Assembly: GCA_029880025.1 (NCBI GenBank)
Contig: JAOUPE010000034.1
Location: forward strand, 1 to 9,899
Reading direction: 5' to 3'
Length of the DNA: 9,899 bases
Origin: Caldifarciminota bacterium
GTDB lineage: Bacteria > Hydrothermota > Tepidihabitantia > Tepidihabitantales > JAOUPE01
In this document: positions 6,087 to 9,899 of the stretch, one piece after another
How positions within the stretch are numbered: the stretch's first letter is position 1
Layout: the number at the start of each line of letters is the position of its first letter
Notes under the pieces: model-generated
The model's input: only the letters and a program-made list of their open reading frames with translations
What the model was told of the DNA's origin: nothing
The model's database searches: none
Position numbers and translations under genes: made by a program

Positions 6087-6131
6087 GACCGACCCATTAT
6101 CTTTGGTCGTCTCTTTTATCTTACTTCATCA

Positions 6132-6159
6132 GCCACTATGTACTATCCACTAGCCACTG
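6132..6159. repeat. Short heptamer tandem repeat
   Basis: Four 7-bp units in a row: GCCACTA, TGTACTA, TCCACTA, GCCACTG. The type resembles the short heptameric repeats found between genes in several bacteria. It lies between the main 12-bp array and its outlying copies. Confidence 0.55.
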
Positions 6160-6169
6160 TCTTTTCGGA

Positions 6170-6193
6170 GGTTGCTTAGGGAGCAATCTAGGG
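6170..6193. repeat. Outlying copies of the 12-bp repeat
   Basis: GGTTGCTTAGGG followed by AGCAATCTAGGG, two units clearly of the same family as the array at 5871-6086 but out of its 12-bp register. The pair can fold as a small hairpin, TTGCT with AGCAA around a TAGGG loop (6172-6186). Confidence 0.6.
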
Positions 6194-6236
6194 AATCACC
6201 TACTGGGCTATCTCACAACTAACTATCTATAATTAA

Positions 6237-6260
6237 AAAGGGCGAGTAAACTCGCCCTTT
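6237..6260 (-). terminator. Intrinsic terminator of the YVTN propeller gene
   Basis: A perfect 10-bp stem, AAAGGGCGAG with CTCGCCCTTT, around a four-base loop (6247-6250). On the minus strand the stem runs into TTTTTAATT, the expected U-rich tail. It lies 25 bp after the stop codon of the 1166-residue gene. The plus-strand reading lacks a proper T-run. Confidence 0.88.
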
Positions 6261-6284
6261 AAGTTATTTCAATCAGGACTTCGG

Positions 6285-9200
6285 TTATTCGAGTTTTATC
6301 ATTTTTCTGGTTGCTTTGAAGTCATCGGCTTTAATACAATAGAAGTAGATACCCTTTGCTACCTTTTTACCTTTATCATCACAACCATTCCAGACAACTC
6401 GGTAAAATCCGGGTTTCTCGATTCCTGCATTCAAGGTTCGAATTAAAATACCGGAGACGTTATAGATTTCCAATTTAACATTACATTCTTTAGGCAAGGC
6501 ATAACATATTAGCGTTCTATGTCCAAATGGATTAGGTAGATTATTCTCCAGGGTAAAGAATTTAGGTAAAGGCTGGGTATAATCAGGTTCATAGGTCCCG
6601 ACTAATGGTCGGACTCGAACCGAATCCATCATAAAGTCATTGGTAAAATTCGTATCACTTGCCAGAAGTGTGGTGCATTTAGTAATATGAATACCAACTT
6701 GTATTGCAGTCCAAGAGGTAAATTCTACCGTATCAATCACTCCTGCATCTAAGGTTATGGTTTCATCATCAGTATAAAATTGTCCAATTTTAAACCTAAC
6801 TGCAAAGTTTTCCGAAATCAGACCAAAATTCTTTGCCTCCGCTTTAGGAATTACTACCGTTCCTGAATCGATATCACCAGTAGGAGCCAGAATACTTAAT
6901 ATCCCAACATCATGAATCGCTTTTCGGACAATTAACGAATCAAAAACTGAGTCATTAGTTAGGTTCATATCTTCATTTAACATCGTATAAGATTTTAGCT
7001 GAAAGGTATCCGGACCAATCGCGGTCCAGGCAGAAAAACTACAAATTGTTGAATCACCCGGTTCAAGATGAACCAAAACCGAATCTTCATAAATCTGGTC
7101 AAACCCTTTTTCAATTGTCGGCTTTGAATTTAAGGTTATTGCCTCGGTTTTAAGACTATTTAAAGAAGTTGCTTGATTCATGGTTGACATTAGCGAAACA
7201 TTAACGAAATTTGATAAAGCATTATCCGTCTTAGGTAATTGTGCTGATGTCGAGTGGATTTTGAACCAGACAAAGAAGGATGAGGTTACCGTACCAAAGT
7301 TCTTAACCTTAACCTCAGGCGTAACGACTGTTCCAGAGTCAATCGTGCCGGTCGGTGCAATAATCTCAGTCACTCCGACATCCTTATTAACAATCCGATA
7401 GACCGGATAGACCTGGATATTGCCGGCAAATGGTGTGCCAAGCCCTTCATTATTAGTTATCCCGGCATCAGATTCCAAAGGAACCATACACAAAAGATTC
7501 TCGCCGGCTATTAGCGAGTCTTGTCCCCAGCTCCATTCCCATTGGATTGAATCGGTTCCAGCGCCGCTGGTTATCTGTGCCCAGGTCCAGGAATGTTGGG
7601 TAGTATTGAGCCAATTCAGCACACCCATCATCTTGGTGCGATATGGAATAGAGCGGTTTACCCCTTTTCCGGTTAATAATGGACAAGCTTCAATCGTCAC
7701 ATTATTTGGTAATGTATCTATCTCTACCCTTACCTTGGTATCATTGACTGGCACATCATTAATTACAGTCACATTGCTATTGTGATAGTTTGTTGCATAA
7801 ATTTTGTTGGTTGCTGGATTCACTGCTACATCCCGAGGTCCATTTCCAACTGTTACAGTTGTTGTACTATTGGTCGCGCCATCCATCACCGTCACATTAT
7901 TGCTACCATCATTTACCACATAAATCTTGTTGGTCACTAAATTCACAGCTACACCCAAAGGATAATCCCCTGCTGATACAGTTGTTGTATTATTATTCAC
8001 TCCATCAATTACCGTTACATTATTGCTGTTACGGTTTGATACATAAATCTTGTTGGTCACCGGATTCACTACTAAATATTGAGGTACTTCTCCTACCGGT
8101 ACAGTTGTTGTGTTATTGGTTGCCCCATCAATTACCGTCACATCATCGCTGTATCGGTTTACCACATAAATCTTATTGGTCACCGGATTCACCGCCACAG
8201 TAAAAGGTTCATCTCCTGCTGATACAATTGTTGTATCGTTGGTTGCTCCATCAATCACCGTTACATTGTCACTCAATGAGTTTGCTACATAAATCTTGTT
8301 GGTCACCGGATTCACCGCTACTCCCCAAGGTCCATCACCTGCTGATATGGTTGTTGTGTTATTAGTCGCCCCATCAATCACCGTCACATTATCACTATTC
8401 TCATTTGCCACATAAATCTTGTTGGTCACCGGATTCACCGCTACGACCAGAGGTCCATCTCCTACTGGTACAGTTGTTGTATTATTAGTCACCCCATCAA
8501 TCACCGTTACATTATCACTTAACCTATTTGCCACATAAATCTTGTTGGTCACCGGATTCACCGCTATGGTATAAGGCCAATCTCCTACTGGTACAGTGGT
8601 TGTGCTGTTGGTCGCTCCATCAATCACCGTCACATTATCGTCGCCCCAGTTTGCTACATAAATCTTATTAGTAACCGAATTCACTGCTACATCTAAAGGA
8701 CGATATCCGGCTGTTACAGTGGTTGTGTTATTGGTTGCCCCATCAATCACCGTCACATTATCACTTGCATTGTTAGCTGCATAAATCTTGTTGGTCACCG
8801 GATTCACCACTACGGCTTGAGGTTCATCTCCTGCAGGTACAGTTGTTGTAGTATTAGTTGCACCATCAATCACCGTCACATTATCACTTGCATTGTTAGC
8901 TACATAAATCTTGTTGGTCACCGGATTCACTGCTAATTCCCAAGGTTCATTTCCTACTGGTACAGTTGTTGTGTTATTGGTTGAACCATCAATCACCGCT
9001 ACATTACCACTACCCCAGTTTGCTACATAAATCTTGTTGGTCACCGAATTCGTTACCACGCTAAGAGGATTAAATCCAATCGTTATTGTTGTATCAACTA
9101 TATTGGTTGAACCATCAATCACTGTCACATTATCGCTCCAATAATTTGCAACATAAATCTTGTTGGTCACCGGATTCACTGCTACACCTTGAGGCAAATC

Positions 9201-9785
9201 TCCTCCCGGTACAGTTGTTGTGTTATTGGTTGCCCCATCAATCACCGTTATATTATTACTAGCAAAGTTTGCCACATAAATCTTGTTGGTCACCGGATTC
9301 ACCGCTATAGCATAAGGTCCATCTCCTACTGATACAGTAGTCGTATTATTGGTTTCCCCATCAATCACCGTCACATTATCGCTCCAATAATTTACCACAT
9401 AAATCTTGTTGGTTACCGAATTCACCGATACAGCTCTAGGTCCATCTCCTACTGTTACGGTAGCTGTATTATTGGTCGCTCCATCAATCACCGTCACATT
9501 ATCACTGGCATTGTTAGCAACATAAATCTTGTTGGTTACAGGATTTATCGCTATAGCACGAGGTTCAGTCCCTACAGGTATAGTTATTGTGTAGTTAGCT
9601 GCTCCATCAATCACCGTCACATTGTCACTTGCATTGTTAGCAACATAAATCTTGTTGGTTACAGGATTCACCGCTACGGCTTGAGGACTATCTCCTGCTG
9701 ATATAGTGGCAGTAAACCAATCAGCAATAGCTGGTATCGCCATTACCAGCACCATTGTTATGATAATGTATCTTTTTGTCTGCAT
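6285..9785 (-). CDS. Secreted YVTN beta-propeller repeat protein with T9SS-type sorting domain
   Basis: 1166 residues. The signal peptide covers about 1-21 (MQTKRYIIITMVLVMAIPAIA, AIA before Asp22). Residues about 36-690 hold 16 repeats of 41 residues with the core NPVTNKIYVAN-x-SDNVTVIDGATNNTTTV, a YVTN-family propeller blade; repeat 5 has one extra residue. A Trp-rich unassigned stretch (about 690-800) follows, then two CARDB-like adhesion domains, opening with DVGVTEIIAPTG at about 802 and with DVGILSILAPTG later in the chain. The last 90 residues (about 1077-1166; NNLPNPFGHRT, IYNVSG, VVWNGCDDKGKKVAKGIYFY, final KMIKLE) form the FlgD/por-secretion-type C-terminal domain that directs T9SS export and surface attachment. 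ATG 9785 has AAAGGAGG five bases upstream, and a terminator follows the stop. Likely a cell-surface or extracellular binding protein; its ligand is unknown. Confidence 0.9.
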   Translation of the reverse strand: MQTKRYIIITMVLVMAIPAIADWFTATISAGDSPQAVAVNPVTNKIYVANNASDNVTVIDGAANYTITIPVGTEPRAIAINPVTNKIYVANNASDNVTVIDGATNNTATVTVGDGPRAVSVNSVTNKIYVVNYWSDNVTVIDGETNNTTTVSVGDGPYAIAVNPVTNKIYVANFASNNITVIDGATNNTTTVPGGDLPQGVAVNPVTNKIYVANYWSDNVTVIDGSTNIVDTTITIGFNPLSVVTNSVTNKIYVANWGSGNVAVIDGSTNNTTTVPVGNEPWELAVNPVTNKIYVANNASDNVTVIDGATNTTTTVPAGDEPQAVVVNPVTNKIYAANNASDNVTVIDGATNNTTTVTAGYRPLDVAVNSVTNKIYVANWGDDNVTVIDGATNSTTTVPVGDWPYTIAVNPVTNKIYVANRLSDNVTVIDGVTNNTTTVPVGDGPLVVAVNPVTNKIYVANENSDNVTVIDGATNNTTTISAGDGPWGVAVNPVTNKIYVANSLSDNVTVIDGATNDTTIVSAGDEPFTVAVNPVTNKIYVVNRYSDDVTVIDGATNNTTTVPVGEVPQYLVVNPVTNKIYVSNRNSNNVTVIDGVNNNTTTVSAGDYPLGVAVNLVTNKIYVVNDGSNNVTVMDGATNSTTTVTVGNGPRDVAVNPATNKIYATNYHNSNVTVINDVPVNDTKVRVEIDTLPNNVTIEACPLLTGKGVNRSIPYRTKMMGVLNWLNTTQHSWTWAQITSGAGTDSIQWEWSWGQDSLIAGENLLCMVPLESDAGITNNEGLGTPFAGNIQVYPVYRIVNKDVGVTEIIAPTGTIDSGTVVTPEVKVKNFGTVTSSFFVWFKIHSTSAQLPKTDNALSNFVNVSLMSTMNQATSLNSLKTEAITLNSKPTIEKGFDQIYEDSVLVHLEPGDSTICSFSAWTAIGPDTFQLKSYTMLNEDMNLTNDSVFDSLIVRKAIHDVGILSILAPTGDIDSGTVVIPKAEAKNFGLISENFAVRFKIGQFYTDDETITLDAGVIDTVEFTSWTAIQVGIHITKCTTLLASDTNFTNDFMMDSVRVRPLVGTYEPDYTQPLPKFFTLENNLPNPFGHRTLICYALPKECNVKLEIYNVSGILIRTLNAGIEKPGFYRVVWNGCDDKGKKVAKGIYFYCIKADDFKATRKMIKLE
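7746..9680 (-). repeat. 123-bp tandem repeat array inside the propeller gene
   Basis: Sixteen in-frame units of about 123 bp encode the propeller blades. The block coding TNKIYVAN is nearly identical in DNA across most units (plus strand ACATAAATCTTGTTGGTCAC), while the blade-tip residues after VAN (NAS, YWS, WGS, RLS, ENS, RYS) vary. The pattern suggests expansion by duplication or recombination with diversification at one loop. Confidence 0.85.
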
Positions 9786-9789
9786 TGTA

Positions 9790-9797
9790 GCCTCCTT
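9790..9797 (-). promoter_or_regulatory. Shine-Dalgarno of the propeller gene
   Basis: AAAGGAGG on the minus strand, about five bases before ATG 9785. It fixes the start at the Met that begins the signal peptide. Confidence 0.7.
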
Positions 9798-9852
9798 TCG
9801 CAGACTTATTTACAACAACTTCAAAATATCAAGTAACTTCACACCTCCTTTT

Positions 9853-9899
9853 TTATTCAATTTTTATTAGTTTCTTCATTGCCTTGTATTCAGCCGCAT
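9853..9899 (-). CDS. 3' end of another secreted protein with T9SS-type sorting domain (partial)
   Basis: Only the last 14 codons and a TAA stop (9855-9853) are in the window; the rest lies to the right. The visible peptide AAEYKAMKKLIKIE matches the end of the neighbouring protein (DDFKATRKMIKLE), which is the last strand of the FlgD/por-type C-terminal sorting domain. It is on the same strand and 67 bp upstream of the propeller gene, with no terminator visible between them, so the two may be co-transcribed. Nothing can be said about its function beyond probable T9SS secretion. Confidence 0.65.
   Translation of the reverse strand, partial: AAEYKAMKKLIKIE

Larger units (their letters stand above)
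5600..6236. other. Gene-free intergenic region with repeats
   Basis: About 640 bp between the first operon gene and the terminator of the propeller gene. The part at 5600-5860 is strongly AT-rich and contains candidate promoters, the 22-bp palindrome, a small interrupted palindrome (AGTTC-A-GAACT at 5605-5615) and a 9-bp inverted pair (GCATAAAAA at 5723, TTTTTATGC at 5762). The part at 5870-6200 is GC-rich and repetitive. Open frames across the repeats on both strands encode only low-complexity Pro/Arg/Leu or Gly/Ser/Leu chains without ribosome binding sites, and I do not call them genes. Confidence 0.65.

Noticed and set aside
5843..6097. Minus-strand 84-codon open frame, rich in Pro, Arg and Leu
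   Set aside because: It lies almost wholly in the 12-bp repeat, whose period keeps all frames open; it has no ribosome binding site and only low-complexity sequence.
5901..6179. Plus-strand 92-codon open frame, rich in Gly, Ser and Leu
   Set aside because: Same repeat-driven open frame on the other strand, TTG start, no ribosome binding site and no recognisable domain.
7746..9680. Regular repeats resembling a CRISPR array
   Set aside because: The 123-bp units are in-frame coding repeats of a YVTN propeller protein; there are no 25-40 bp identical repeats with unique spacers and no cas genes.

Overview
The window looks like a moderately AT-rich chromosomal segment from a Gram-negative-type bacterium of the FCB/candidate-phylum kind (WOR-3/Stahlbacteria-like is my best guess, by inference). 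The clues are an outer-membrane beta-barrel protein, two tandem secreted proteins ending in a type IX secretion (T9SS, por)-type C-terminal sorting domain, and a four-cysteine family 4-like uracil-DNA glycosylase of the kind common in anaerobes, thermophiles and archaea. No phage, transposase, CRISPR, tRNA or rRNA signal is visible.

Layout. Positions 2-919 (+) hold the 3' part of an outer-membrane barrel gene that runs off the left edge. It converges on, and overlaps by 7 bp, a long leftward gene train (5584 to 913, minus strand). In transcription order the train is: a two-TM, Met/Gly-rich coiled-coil protein; a DUF4342 protein; a LiaF-like (toastrack/DUF2154-type) membrane protein; a two-TM protein with a PH-like domain; a secreted metallophosphoesterase fused to a CBM9-like domain; a stand-alone RNase III domain; and a 4Fe-4S uracil-DNA glycosylase. 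Gaps are only 4-48 bp and no internal terminator is evident, so a single operon is plausible. The first four genes resemble the small-membrane-protein sets found in envelope-stress loci of the Lia/Psp type, but no PspA or kinase is in view.

Positions 5600-6236 carry no convincing gene. This stretch holds candidate promoters for the operon, a perfect 22-bp palindrome (possible operator), a GC-rich array of about 17-18 degenerate 12-bp units, a short heptamer array, and a strong intrinsic terminator (6237-6260) for the next gene.

Positions 6285-9785 (minus) encode a 1166-residue secreted protein with 16 YVTN-type beta-propeller repeats of 41 residues, two CARDB-like domains and a sorting domain. 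Just upstream, at 9853-9899, is the last piece of another protein with the same kind of C-terminus, so surface proteins appear to be arranged in tandem here.
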